Below, one piece after another: positions 34,038 through 43,065 of a stretch of 64,000 bases of DNA (position 1 is its first letter; every line of letters begins with the position of its first letter). The DNA lies in contig JADJKB010000005.1 of assembly GCA_016706225.1 (NCBI GenBank), forward strand, positions 992,001 to 1,056,000. The letters run 5' to 3'. A program made the translations under genes and the position numbers. The stretch comes from Myxococcales bacterium. GTDB taxonomy: Bacteria > Myxococcota_A > Polyangia > Polyangiales > Polyangiaceae. Below the pieces are notes generated by a model. It was not told the origin of the DNA. It worked only from the letters and a program-made list of their open reading frames with translations, and made no database searches.

Positions 34038-36671
34038 TCAACGCCAGGCGGTGCGGTCGCCCTTGATACGCCCGACGCTCAGCGCCTTGGCCGCAGGTGA
34101 GTCTTTCATGGGTAGCTCGCGCCGCCGCACTCCGTCGAACGCGGCGAGGGCACCCGCCACGGCGCCGGCCGTGGGCACCAGGCCAATTTCGCCGACGCCC
34201 TTGGCACCAAAGGGACCTTCGGGTTCGTGCTCTTCGACCATGATCACGTCCACCTTGGGCATGTCGCGGGCCCGCAAGACACCGATCTCGCGCAGCTTGA
34301 AGCTGACCGGCATACCGTTTTCGGTCGGCAGCTCTTCGGTGAGGGCGTAGCCAATGCCCATGTGCACGGAGCCCTCGATCTGACCGGAACAGAGCACCGG
34401 ATTCACGATGCGGCCGACGTCGTGCGCGGCCACGAAGCGCTCGATACGCCCCTTGTCGTCGAGGATGCAGACCTGAGTCGCATATCCGAACGCCGTGTGA
34501 GTCTTGATCTTGGGCACGTCCTTGCCGAGAGGTGTCGTGTCGTCGATGACGACGTCTGCGGCGTAGACGTTGCCCACGAGATCACCCAGCGCCTTGCCCT
34601 GGTCCAGGTCGAGCTTGAGCTTTTCGGCGGCGCTCTTCACGGCGTTTCCCGCGAACAACGTGGCTCGCGACCCTGTCGTCTGCCCGCAGCCGAGAGCGAA
34701 GGTCGAGTCCACCTTCGGGCGGAAGACGCTGCCCGGTAGTCCCGTCACCTCCACGGCGAACTGAATCAAGATCGTGAGCAGGCCTTGACCCATCTCGGTG
34801 TAGCCGTTGTAGACCGAGACGGTTTTGTCCTGTTCCACCACCAGTCGGCACTTGCCCCACTCCGAGACGCCGTTGCCGATGCCGCTGTTCTTGATGCCGC
34901 AGCCGATCCCGACGGCCTTTCCGGCGTTCTTTGCCTCGTAGAACACGTCTTTGACTGCCTCGAGGGTCTTGCGAATGCCGACTGACTTGTCGAGGATCTG
35001 ACCCGTCGAGAACAGGTCGCCGAGTGCGACGATGTTGCGGTCGCGGATCTGGTAGGCGTCGATACCGACCTTTTCGGCGAGCAAATCGAGACAGCCTTCG
35101 ATGGCAAAGCTGGCCTGGTTGGCGCCGAAGCCCCGCATCGCGCCGCAGGGCGGGTTGTTCGTGTAGGCGGCCACTGCCTCGACGTCCACGTGGGGCACGC
35201 GATACGGACCGCACGAGTGACCCGCGGCACGCTCGAGCACCTTGCCGCCGACGGAGGCATACGCGCCCGAGTCGCCGACCATGCGGGCCTTGACCGCGGT
35301 GAGTCTACCTTCGGCGTCGCACCCGACGGTGTAGTCCATGCTGATCGGATGCCGCTTGGGGTGCATGCGGATGGACTCTTCGCGCGTGAGCTCGATGCGC
35401 ACGGGCCGTCCGCTGAGTTTGGCGAGCAGCGCGGTCTGCGCCTGCACACTCATGTCCTCTTTGCCGCCGAAGGCCCCGCCATTGGGGATCAGCTCGACGT
35501 AGAGGTCGTCCTCCTGCATGGCCAGCACACCGGCCACCTGACGGCGATCGTCGAACACGCCTTGTCCCTGGGTGTAGAGCGCCATCTTCCCATCGGGGAG
35601 CGGCTCGGCCAGGGCCGCCTCGGGCTCCAGGTAGAGGTGCTCGATGCGCTGGGTCTTCCAGGTGCCGCTGACGACGTGGGCACTCTTGGCGAGCGCGGCG
35701 TCGACGTCACCGCGCCGGATGATCGAGCGCGAGAGCACGTTGTCGTGTTTCGGGTTCACCTGCGGTGCGCCGTCGGCGAGTGACTCCGCAGGTGAGAGCA
35801 CGGGTGTCAAGAGCTCGTAGCTCACCTCGACCAGCGCGGCGGCTGCACGCGCCGTGGCCTCGTCTTCCGCGGCGATTGCCGCGATCACGTCGCCGACGCA
35901 GCGCGCCTCTTCGCCGATGGCAACGAAGGCGGGCCAGTCCGGGTAAATCAGCCCGTACCAACGCTCTCCGGGCACGTCCGCGGCCGTGGCGACCGTGTGC
36001 ACACCGGGGAGTGCTTTGGCCTTCGTGGTGTCGATGCTCTTGACCTTCGCGCGTGCATGGGGCGAAAGCACCAGCGCTCCGTGCAACATGCCCTCGCGCT
36101 GCATGTCGGCGACGTAAGGTCGGTCGCCGAGCGTCATGCGCTCACCCTGATAGCGAGGATACGGCTTGCCCACGTGGCCGTCCGTGGCGAGCTCGGGCAG
36201 CGGTTCACCTCGGCGTGCGCTCGCGTACAGCTCGATGGCGTCCAAGATCTTCACGTAGCCCGTGCAGCGACACAGGTGTCCGTCCACGGCTTTTGCGATC
36301 TCTTCGCGGCTGGGCTTCGGGTTCTTGTCACACAGCTGTTTGGCTCGCAGCGCGAAGCCAGGAATGCAGAATCCACACTGCAGGCCGCCGGCGATCACGA
36401 AGGCGCGGGACAGGAGCTCACGCTCCGTGTCGGGGAGGCCCTCCAGGGTCACGACGGACTTTCCGGCGATCTTCTCGGCGCCAATGGCGCAGGTGGTCTT
36501 GGGTTGTCCGTCGATCAAGGCCAGACAGCAGCCGCACTGTCCCTGCGGCTGGCATCCGTCCTTGGTCGAGGTCACTCCGCAGCGGTCGCGCAGCGCGTCG
36601 AGCAGAGATTCCCCTGCCGCCACGTCGAGACGGCGCTTCTCCCCGTTCAGTGAAAAGTCGATGGTGGGCAT
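34038..36671 (-). CDS. xdhD: Fused Fe-S / molybdopterin hydroxylase (XdhD-type, no FAD domain)
   Basis: An 877-residue xanthine-dehydrogenase-family protein. Residues 1-160 hold two 2Fe-2S sites: the plant-type site with Cys 40, 46, 48/49 and 61, and the helical site with Cys 99, 102, 134 and 136 (CGFC and CRC). Residues about 165-877 are the molybdopterin domain: GGAFGGKED, PCGAMRGFGANQASFAIE, GYTEMGQGLLTI, GCGQTTGSRATLFAGNAV, and the catalytic Glu in PFGAKGVGEIGLVP. The FAD domain normally between these parts is missing, and no separate FAD subunit (ygfM/xdhB type) lies in the window. This is the architecture of E. coli XdhD. It likely hydroxylates a purine-like ring. Mature activity would need molybdenum cofactor and perhaps XdhC/MocA-type maturation, neither seen here. 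Confidence 0.82.
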   Translation of the reverse strand: MPTIDFSLNGEKRRLDVAAGESLLDALRDRCGVTSTKDGCQPQGQCGCCLALIDGQPKTTCAIGAEKIAGKSVVTLEGLPDTERELLSRAFVIAGGLQCGFCIPGFALRAKQLCDKNPKPSREEIAKAVDGHLCRCTGYVKILDAIELYASARRGEPLPELATDGHVGKPYPRYQGERMTLGDRPYVADMQREGMLHGALVLSPHARAKVKSIDTTKAKALPGVHTVATAADVPGERWYGLIYPDWPAFVAIGEEARCVGDVIAAIAAEDEATARAAAALVEVSYELLTPVLSPAESLADGAPQVNPKHDNVLSRSIIRRGDVDAALAKSAHVVSGTWKTQRIEHLYLEPEAALAEPLPDGKMALYTQGQGVFDDRRQVAGVLAMQEDDLYVELIPNGGAFGGKEDMSVQAQTALLAKLSGRPVRIELTREESIRMHPKRHPISMDYTVGCDAEGRLTAVKARMVGDSGAYASVGGKVLERAAGHSCGPYRVPHVDVEAVAAYTNNPPCGAMRGFGANQASFAIEGCLDLLAEKVGIDAYQIRDRNIVALGDLFSTGQILDKSVGIRKTLEAVKDVFYEAKNAGKAVGIGCGIKNSGIGNGVSEWGKCRLVVEQDKTVSVYNGYTEMGQGLLTILIQFAVEVTGLPGSVFRPKVDSTFALGCGQTTGSRATLFAGNAVKSAAEKLKLDLDQGKALGDLVGNVYAADVVIDDTTPLGKDVPKIKTHTAFGYATQVCILDDKGRIERFVAAHDVGRIVNPVLCSGQIEGSVHMGIGYALTEELPTENGMPVSFKLREIGVLRARDMPKVDVIMVEEHEPEGPFGAKGVGEIGLVPTAGAVAGALAAFDGVRRRELPMKDSPAAKALSVGRIKGDRTAWR

Positions 36672-36718
36672 GGCGTGCTCCCGAGCCGGTCAGAATAACA
36701 GACGATCGCGTCCGGCCC

Positions 36719-38179
36719 TCACCCGAGGCCGGTTCTTGCGTTGAACTCGCCGATCAGCGCGTCCAGCTTCGGCGCCACCTCTGGAATGCGAGTCCAGTAT
36801 TCGTCATCGTGCCATTGGGCCTGGATCTCGCCGTAGGTCTTTCCCTGCTGCTCGACCCACGTGTAGTACTTCAGGCTGTGCACGCGTTTCTTGGCGGGGT
36901 GTGACAGCTCCTCCATCAGGTCGGTTCCAACCCCGAGCACGTGCCGCTCGAGGGCGATGTTTGCGTCGACCTCGCTGAAGGCGCCGCGCTCCGCGGAGAG
37001 CTCGCTCAGGCGCGAGCGGTACATCTCGACGGAGTCGGTGAGCACCGTCATGACCACACTCTCTTTGCCGAGCTCGTACCACTTGGCCATCTTGATCGCC
37101 GAGAGCAGGTTGGCTGCTCCGGAGATCCCCAAGAGGCTCAGGCGGTCGACCAACTCCGGGCTGAGCCCGCGGCTCGTTAGCAGCTTCTTGCCGGCGGGCT
37201 CGTTGAACAGACGCAGCATCGAGATCGAGGCCTCGTCGTCGATGGCCATCACCATGTCGGTGTTCTTCACGTTGTGGATCCACGGCACGTGTTTGTCGCC
37301 GATGCCCTCGATGCGATGTTCGCCGAAGCCGTTGGCGAGCAGCGTCGGGCATTGCGCCGCCTCGCTGGCGGCGATCTTGCTGCCCGGGAACAGCTTCTTC
37401 AGGTAGTCGCCGGCCGCGATGGTGCCGGCGGAGCCGGTGGTGACGGTGAGGCCTGCGAAGCGGCCCTTGGGGCCCAGCATCTTCTCGAGCACGGAGGCCA
37501 TGGCGCGACCCGTGACCTCGTGGTGCCACAGGTAGTTCCCCAGCTCTTCGAACTGGTTGAAGATCATCAGCGCCTGCCCGGAGCGGCGTAGCTCCCAGCA
37601 CTTGTCGAAGATCTCCTTCACGTTGCTCTCGGTCCCGGGCGTCTTGATTACCTCTCCGGCGACCTTTTCGAGCCACTCGAAGCGCTCCCGGCTCATGCCC
37701 TCGGGCAGGATGGCGATGGAATCACAGCCGAGCAGCGCCGAGTCGTAGGCGCCGCCACGGCAGTAGTTTCCGGTCGACGGCCAGACGGCTTTCTGCGACG
37801 TGGGATCGAACTGTCCGGTCACCAGACGCGGCGCCAGGCAGCCGAAGGCCGCGCCGACTTTGTGGGCGCCGGTCGGGAACCATTTTCCGACCAGAGCGAC
37901 GATCCGCGCCTCGACGCCGGTCAGCTCGCTCGGGAACTCGATGTAGTTCACCGGACCAAAACCGCCGCCCCGCTCGACGGGTTCGTTGTGCCAGCTGATG
38001 CGAAAGAGGTTCAGCGGGTTCACGTCCCAGAGCCCGACGTTCTTCAGACCTGCCACGACTGCCTTCGGGATCTTCTGGGGATCGGCCATCTGCGCGAGGG
38101 TCGGGATGACGACGTGTTTCTCTTTCGCGCGCTGTACGGCCTTTTCGAGCCCGGCTTTGTCGAGGGTCAGATCGATCAT
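36719..38179 (-). CDS. PLP-dependent lyase/deaminase of the TrpB/threonine-synthase fold
   Basis: A 486-residue fold-type II PLP enzyme starting at ATG 38179, overlapping the preceding gene's stop (ATGA). The Schiff-base Lys is likely in FPTGAHKVGAAFG, like the GAHK/GSHK of TrpB. STGNYCRGGAY replaces the usual SxGNxG phosphate-binding neighbour, and TTGSAGTIAAGD may be the phosphate loop. The C-terminal half has a helical ending rich in Trp/Tyr (SLKYYTWVEQQGKTYGE). I recognise it as the type often labelled PLP-dependent protein subunit beta in anaerobe purine clusters, but the reaction is not established. By context it could eliminate ammonia from a diamino acid such as 2,3-diaminopropionate; that is inference. 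Length is larger than TrpB (about 400). Confidence 0.72.
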   Translation of the reverse strand: MIDLTLDKAGLEKAVQRAKEKHVVIPTLAQMADPQKIPKAVVAGLKNVGLWDVNPLNLFRISWHNEPVERGGGFGPVNYIEFPSELTGVEARIVALVGKWFPTGAHKVGAAFGCLAPRLVTGQFDPTSQKAVWPSTGNYCRGGAYDSALLGCDSIAILPEGMSRERFEWLEKVAGEVIKTPGTESNVKEIFDKCWELRRSGQALMIFNQFEELGNYLWHHEVTGRAMASVLEKMLGPKGRFAGLTVTTGSAGTIAAGDYLKKLFPGSKIAASEAAQCPTLLANGFGEHRIEGIGDKHVPWIHNVKNTDMVMAIDDEASISMLRLFNEPAGKKLLTSRGLSPELVDRLSLLGISGAANLLSAIKMAKWYELGKESVVMTVLTDSVEMYRSRLSELSAERGAFSEVDANIALERHVLGVGTDLMEELSHPAKKRVHSLKYYTWVEQQGKTYGEIQAQWHDDEYWTRIPEVAPKLDALIGEFNARTGLG

Positions 38180-39414
38180 GTGGTTCCTTCTTTCTTCCCG
38201 AGCACGGCGCGGAGCGCCGAAAGTGTTGGAGCGATGCTGGGCGGAGCCTGCTTCACGGCGCGGGTCGCTGCGCCGACGTCCTTGAGCCCATTGCCGGTGA
38301 TGAGCACCACGATCTCCTCGTCGCTCCCGAGCCGCCCGGCGCGTGCCATGAGCTCGAGGCCCGCGTGGGCGGCGGCAGCGGCGGGCTCGGCGAACACCGA
38401 GGCGGTGCGGCCAAGGCAGCCGATCGAGTCGAGAATTTGCGCGTCGCTGACGATCAAGAACTCACCTCCACTTGCGCGCACCGCATGCAGGGCGCGCTCG
38501 CCGTCGGCGGGCCGCCCCGCGGCGATGCTGTCGGCGAGGGTGTCGGTTGCGCACGCCTCGATGTCGTTGGTGCCCGCGAGAAACGCTCTCGCAATGGGCG
38601 ATGAACCTTCGGCTTGCACGCCCATGACCTTGGGCACGCGGTCGATGAAACCGAGCGCCAGGAGCTCGGCAAACCCCTGGTGCACCCCCACCAAGATGTT
38701 GCCGTCGCCCACCGAGATGAAGATGCGGTCCGGTGCGCGCCAGCCCAGCTGCTCCGCTATTTCGAAGGCCGCGGTCTTTTTGCCCTCGGTGGTGAACGGA
38801 TTTTGCGCCGTGTTGCGGCAGTACCAGTGAAGCTCCCGGGCGGCCGCCTCGGACAGCTCGAAGGCGTCGTCGTACGAACCCTCCACGAGCACGAGCTCGG
38901 CGCCGAAGATCTGGAGCTGTGCGATCTTCGCCGGCGGCGCGCTCTGGGGGACGAGGATCACGGCGCGGATGCCGGCCGCCGGCGCCATGGCGGCCAGGGC
39001 GACGCCGGCGTTGCCGGTCGACGCGGTGATGATCGGATCTTTGCCGAGCTCCCGCGCGCGCTGGACGACGACCGCGCTCGCGCGATCTTTGAGCGACCCG
39101 GTTGGCATACGCCCTTCGTCCTTGAGCCACACGCGGCGGACCCCGAGCTCGCTGGCGAGCCGAGGGGCGGCGTAGAGCGGCGAGCCGCCGACGCCTCGCA
39201 GTGGGCCGGCATCATCCGGAGGTACGGGCACGGACAGGAGCGGCGCGTAGCGCCACAACGACGGGTCGCGGCTGTTGCTGATGGCGTCGCGGCTTGCGCG
39301 GGCGAAGTCTGGGCGCACGAACAGGTTGCCGTCGCAGCGCGGGCAGCGATAGGTGGCCTCGTCGGCGCGAAGCTCGGCCCCACAGCGCTGGCAGCCGTAG
39401 CCGAGGAAGACCAT
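38176..39414 (-). CDS. Threonine-synthase-like PLP enzyme with zinc ribbon
   Basis: A 412-residue fold-type II PLP enzyme and the first gene of the minus-strand operon. The N-terminus has a four-Cys zinc ribbon (CQRCGAEL and CPRCDG). The PLP lysine is in MPTGSLKDRAS, the phosphate region in STGNAGVALAAMA, and the conserved NPFTTEGKKTAAFEIAEQLG and SVGDGNILVG blocks follow the threonine synthase pattern. It could be a true threonine synthase (O-phosphohomoserine to threonine), but no hom or thrB gene is near, and its coupling to the purine-type operon suggests a catabolic deaminase/lyase role. The pathway assignment is therefore open. The short gap to nth (43 nt) and shared direction make read-through from nth possible. 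Confidence 0.75.
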   Translation of the reverse strand: MVFLGYGCQRCGAELRADEATYRCPRCDGNLFVRPDFARASRDAISNSRDPSLWRYAPLLSVPVPPDDAGPLRGVGGSPLYAAPRLASELGVRRVWLKDEGRMPTGSLKDRASAVVVQRARELGKDPIITASTGNAGVALAAMAPAAGIRAVILVPQSAPPAKIAQLQIFGAELVLVEGSYDDAFELSEAAARELHWYCRNTAQNPFTTEGKKTAAFEIAEQLGWRAPDRIFISVGDGNILVGVHQGFAELLALGFIDRVPKVMGVQAEGSSPIARAFLAGTNDIEACATDTLADSIAAGRPADGERALHAVRASGGEFLIVSDAQILDSIGCLGRTASVFAEPAAAAAHAGLELMARAGRLGSDEEIVVLITGNGLKDVGAATRAVKQAPPSIAPTLSALRAVLGKKEGTT

Positions 39415-39457
39415 CGCCCGAGATCTAGCCAGGTGGCGGGTCGAAGGAAGCAGAGCT

Positions 39458-40345
39458 TTAGCCCTTGCGCGAGGGTTTGCCCTTCGCCTTTGGCGCTGAC
39501 TTGGGCTTCACTCCGGCTGGCAGCTTGATTCGAGCTCTGGGGCCGGCGAGGGCGCTCGTTCGTGAGCCCACCGGCGTCTGCACCTGGGAGCTCGGCTTGG
39601 TTCTCTTCTTCGCGCCCGACGCGGCCTTCACGGGTCCGGGGCTTGCGCGTGGCCGAGGCGGCTTGCGGCCGACGTGCTCTGCCCGGAATGCACTCGGACA
39701 CAGCTCACTCACGCTGCAGGCGGCACACGCCGGTTTGCGCGCCGAGCACACCCGCCGGCCGTGGAAGATCAGGGTATGGGAGACACGGTCCCAGTGCTCG
39801 CGCGGCAACAGGCGCATGAGGTCGGTCTCGACTTTTTCCGGGGTGTCGTCACGCGTCCAGCCAAGCCGCTGAGAAATTCTGAGCACGTGGGTGTCGACCA
39901 CCACCCCCTCGGGCTTGCCGAACGCCACGCCCAACACCACGTTCGCGGTCTTGCGTCCGACGCCGGGCAACTTCACGAGCTCATCGAGCGTCCTGGGCAC
40001 CTGGCCGCCGTGGTCGCTCATCAGGCACTTTGCCAGGCCGGTGATGCTCTTGGTCTTCTGGCGAAAGAAACCCAGGGAGCCGATCACCCGCTCGACCTCG
40101 TTGGGATCCGCGGTGGCGAGCGCCTGCGGCACGGGCCAGCGGCGGAAGAGCTCAGGCGTCACCTTGTTCACACCGACATCGGTGGCCTGCGCTGACAACA
40201 CGGTGGCCACCACCAGCTCGAAGGCGTTCCGATGGTCGAGCTCGCAGTGTGCGTCAGGGTGCTGCGCGACCAGGTGTGCGAACATTGTCGCTACGGTCGC
40301 CGGAGCTGCCGTGCCCCTTGCACCTCCGCCGCGCCGACTCGCCAT
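39458..40345 (-). CDS. nth: Endonuclease III
   Basis: A 295-residue base-excision DNA glycosylase/AP lyase for oxidised pyrimidines. The helix-hairpin-helix reads LPGVGRKTANVVLG with the catalytic Lys in GRKTAN, the catalytic Asp is in VVVDTHV, and the 4Fe-4S cluster site is C-x6-C-x2-C-x5-C (CSARKPACAACSVSELC). The catalytic core of about 210 residues is normal; a Lys/Pro/Ala-rich tail of about 75 residues is added at the C-terminus and probably binds DNA non-specifically. Start ATG 40345 shares one base with the gyrA stop (TGATG), so the two are translationally coupled, an unusual pairing. Confidence 0.92.
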   Translation of the reverse strand: MASRRGGGARGTAAPATVATMFAHLVAQHPDAHCELDHRNAFELVVATVLSAQATDVGVNKVTPELFRRWPVPQALATADPNEVERVIGSLGFFRQKTKSITGLAKCLMSDHGGQVPRTLDELVKLPGVGRKTANVVLGVAFGKPEGVVVDTHVLRISQRLGWTRDDTPEKVETDLMRLLPREHWDRVSHTLIFHGRRVCSARKPACAACSVSELCPSAFRAEHVGRKPPRPRASPGPVKAASGAKKRTKPSSQVQTPVGSRTSALAGPRARIKLPAGVKPKSAPKAKGKPSRKG

Positions 40346-43065
40346 CAGTCGTCGCTCGGCTCGCCGCCTTCGCCGCCGTTGCCTTCGTCGCTGGGCTCGC
40401 TGTCCTCCGCGTTCTCCGCGTTCTCTGCGTCCTCTGCGTCCTCCGCGTTCTCCGCGTTCTCTGCGTTCTCCGCGTTCTCTGCGCTCTCTGCGTTCTCCGG
40501 CGGCATCATGCTCTCGTCGTCCAGGCCGGATGAGCTCTCGCTCATGGCTTCCATCGCCACGATTCGCTCACCTTCGTCCACGCTCATGAGTTTCACACCC
40601 TGAGCGTTGCGCCCGGTCTCGCGGATCTCCGAGACGCGCGTTCGAATCGTCTGGCCGCGGTCGGTGATCAGCATGATCTCGTCCGCCTCGGTGACGAGCG
40701 CGATGCCCACGACGGGACCATTGCGGTCGCTGGCATCGATCAAGATGATGCCCTTGCCGCCGCGGCCCTGTTGCCGGAACTCTTCGAGCGGGGTGCGCTT
40801 GCCGTAGCCGCGCTCACACACCGCCAAGACCTGCGTTCGCAGCGGATCGGTGGCGGCGAAACCCACCACCTGATCGCCGTCGTCGAGCGAGATGGCCTTG
40901 ACCCCGGCTGCGGGGCGCCCCATCGGCCGTACGAGCTGTTCGTCGAAGCGGATGCTCTTGCCGCTCTTGGTCGCGATCAAGAACTCCCGTGACCCATCCG
41001 TGACGGTCGCAGACAGGAGGTGGTCGTCGTCGGCGATCTTCACGCCGATGATGCCCTTCTCTCGGTAGTTCTCGTACTCGATCACCTCCGTCTTCTTGAT
41101 CTGCCCACTCGTCGTGAGCGTGACCACGAAGATCCCCTCCTGGAATCCGGGCACGGGAGTGATGGCGCGGATGCGTTCGTCCTCCTCGATGCCGAGGAAA
41201 TTCACGATTGCCCGCCCCTTGGCCTGGCGGGCCGCCATCGGGATTTCGTAGACCTTCTTCACGTACACCTTGCCGATGTCGGAGAAGAAGAAGACGAAGC
41301 TGTGGGTCGACGCGACGAACAGCTGGTTCACGAAGTCGTCGTCGCGGGCTTCCATGCCGCGGTTGCCCTTGCCGCCGCGCTTCTGCGCCTTGTAGTCGTT
41401 GAGAGCGGTGCGCTTGATGTAACCCTGGTGGGAAATCGTCACCACCATCGGTTCTTCCTGGATCAGATCCTCGATCTGGATCTCCGCCTCGTTGTCGACG
41501 ATCTCCGTGCGGCGCACCTCGGCGTGGCGCGACCTCACGTCCAAGAGCTCTTTGACGATCACCTCCATGAGCAGCGTCTCGTCGCCCAGGATCGCCCGCA
41601 GGCGTGTGATCTCGTCGCACAGCTCGCCGTACTCCTTGGCGAGCTTCTCGTATTCGAGGCCAGTCAGCTTGGCCAGGCGCATGTCCAAGATGGCCTTGGC
41701 CTGGCGCTCTGATAGTCGGTAGTCCTTGACCTGCGCGGCGGCCTCGATCTCCGCTTCGGGCCGCCCGGCGCGGCGCACGAAGGACTCGAGCCCGGCGAGC
41801 GGCAGCGTCATCAAACGCCCCCGCGCCTCTTCGCTGTCGCGGGACTCTCGGATGGTCTTGATGACGAGGTCGACCTCCGTCACCGCCATGCCGAGGCCCT
41901 CGACGATTTCCTTGGAGGCTTCGGCCTGCGCCAGCTCGTAACGCGTGCGGCGGCTCACGACCTCGCGCCGGTGTTCGATGAACTGCCGCAGCGTCTCCTT
42001 GAGATCCAGCACTGCAGGGCGCCCGTCCACGATGGCGAGGTTGATGATGCCGAAGGACGCCTGCAGGTCGGTCAGGCGGAACAGCTGATTCAGAACGACG
42101 TCGGGGTAGACGTCCTTCTTCAGCTCGACGACCAGCCGCATGCCGTCGCGGTCGCTCTCGTCGCGAACCTCGCGGATGCCTTCGACGCGTTTGTCCCGGA
42201 TCAGCTCGCCGATCTTGGCGGCCAGCCGCGCTTTGTTCACCTGGTAGGGGATTTCACTGACGACAATCTGCTCGCGCTCGGAGTTGCCGGCGACCTTCTC
42301 GACCAGGGTTTTGGCGCGCATCACCACGCTGCCGCGACCGGTCTTGTATGCCGCCCAGATGCCAGCGCGGCCGTGGATCATGCCGCCCGTCGGGAAATCG
42401 GGGCCCGGAATGATGCCGATCAGCTCCTCGATGCTGGTCTCGGGGCGGTTGATCAGACAGATGGTCGCGTCGATCACCTCCGCCAGGTTGTGCGGTGGAA
42501 TGTTGGTCGCCATGCCGACCGCGATGCCACCCGACCCGTTCACCAACAAGTTCGGGAAGCGCGCCGGAAGGACGGTCGGCTCCTCGTTCGACTCGTCGAA
42601 GGTCGGTGTGAAATCCACCGTGTCCTTCTCGATGTCCTCCATGAGCTCCATGGCAATCTTCGCCATGCGACACTCGGTGTAACGATACGCGGCCGGCGGA
42701 TCGCCATCGACGGAGCCGAAGTTACCCTGGCCGTCCACCAACATGTGGCGCAGGGAGAAGTCCTGCGCCATGCGCACGAGCGAGTCGTAGACTGCTGCAT
42801 CGCCGTGGGGGTGGTACTTGCCGATGACCTCGCCGACGACCAGCGCGCACTTGCGATAGGCCGTTGCGGGCGTGAGGTTCAGGGCGCGCATCGCGTACAA
42901 GATGCGGCGGTGCACCGGCTTCAGACCATCCCGGACGTCCGGGATGGCACGCCCGATGATCACGCTCATCGCGTAATCGAGATACGACGTGCGCATCTCC
43001 TCTTGGATGCTGATCGGTTGGTCCGAAGAGGACGACGTGGGGTTCGACGGGGGCGGGTTGGCCAT
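40345..43065 (-). CDS. gyrA: DNA gyrase subunit A
   Basis: A 906-residue type IIA topoisomerase A subunit that introduces negative supercoils with GyrB. Core motifs are EEMRTSYLDYAMSVIIGRA, HPHGDAAVYDS (86-95), catalytic Tyr 129 in YRYTECRM, and RFPNLLVNGSGGIAVGMATNIPPHN. The C-terminal six-bladed propeller carries the GyrA box as QKRGGKG, which wraps DNA and distinguishes it from ParC in this window. The quinolone-contact serine position is Ala 90 and the acidic partner is Asp 94. The C-terminus has an acidic tail of about 50 residues built from E-N-A triplet repeats, followed by a Glu/Gly/Asp-rich end. The gyrB partner is not in the window. Confidence 0.95.
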   Translation of the reverse strand: MANPPPSNPTSSSSDQPISIQEEMRTSYLDYAMSVIIGRAIPDVRDGLKPVHRRILYAMRALNLTPATAYRKCALVVGEVIGKYHPHGDAAVYDSLVRMAQDFSLRHMLVDGQGNFGSVDGDPPAAYRYTECRMAKIAMELMEDIEKDTVDFTPTFDESNEEPTVLPARFPNLLVNGSGGIAVGMATNIPPHNLAEVIDATICLINRPETSIEELIGIIPGPDFPTGGMIHGRAGIWAAYKTGRGSVVMRAKTLVEKVAGNSEREQIVVSEIPYQVNKARLAAKIGELIRDKRVEGIREVRDESDRDGMRLVVELKKDVYPDVVLNQLFRLTDLQASFGIINLAIVDGRPAVLDLKETLRQFIEHRREVVSRRTRYELAQAEASKEIVEGLGMAVTEVDLVIKTIRESRDSEEARGRLMTLPLAGLESFVRRAGRPEAEIEAAAQVKDYRLSERQAKAILDMRLAKLTGLEYEKLAKEYGELCDEITRLRAILGDETLLMEVIVKELLDVRSRHAEVRRTEIVDNEAEIQIEDLIQEEPMVVTISHQGYIKRTALNDYKAQKRGGKGNRGMEARDDDFVNQLFVASTHSFVFFFSDIGKVYVKKVYEIPMAARQAKGRAIVNFLGIEEDERIRAITPVPGFQEGIFVVTLTTSGQIKKTEVIEYENYREKGIIGVKIADDDHLLSATVTDGSREFLIATKSGKSIRFDEQLVRPMGRPAAGVKAISLDDGDQVVGFAATDPLRTQVLAVCERGYGKRTPLEEFRQQGRGGKGIILIDASDRNGPVVGIALVTEADEIMLITDRGQTIRTRVSEIRETGRNAQGVKLMSVDEGERIVAMEAMSESSSGLDDESMMPPENAESAENAENAENAENAEDAEDAENAENAEDSEPSDEGNGGEGGEPSDD
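40399..40497 (-). repeat. Eleven-copy 9-bp tandem repeat in the gyrA tail
   Basis: Eleven tandem copies of a 9-bp unit of the form GAG AAC GC(A/G) on the minus strand, encoding ENA, with ESA, EDA and a final EDS as variants. Low divergence and fixed unit length suggest replication slippage while keeping the frame. It lies 54 bases before the gyrA stop. Confidence 0.85.

Noticed and set aside
40399..40497. Short tandem repeats considered as a CRISPR array
   Set aside because: The 9-bp units are contiguous with no spacers and encode a regular acidic tail in frame.
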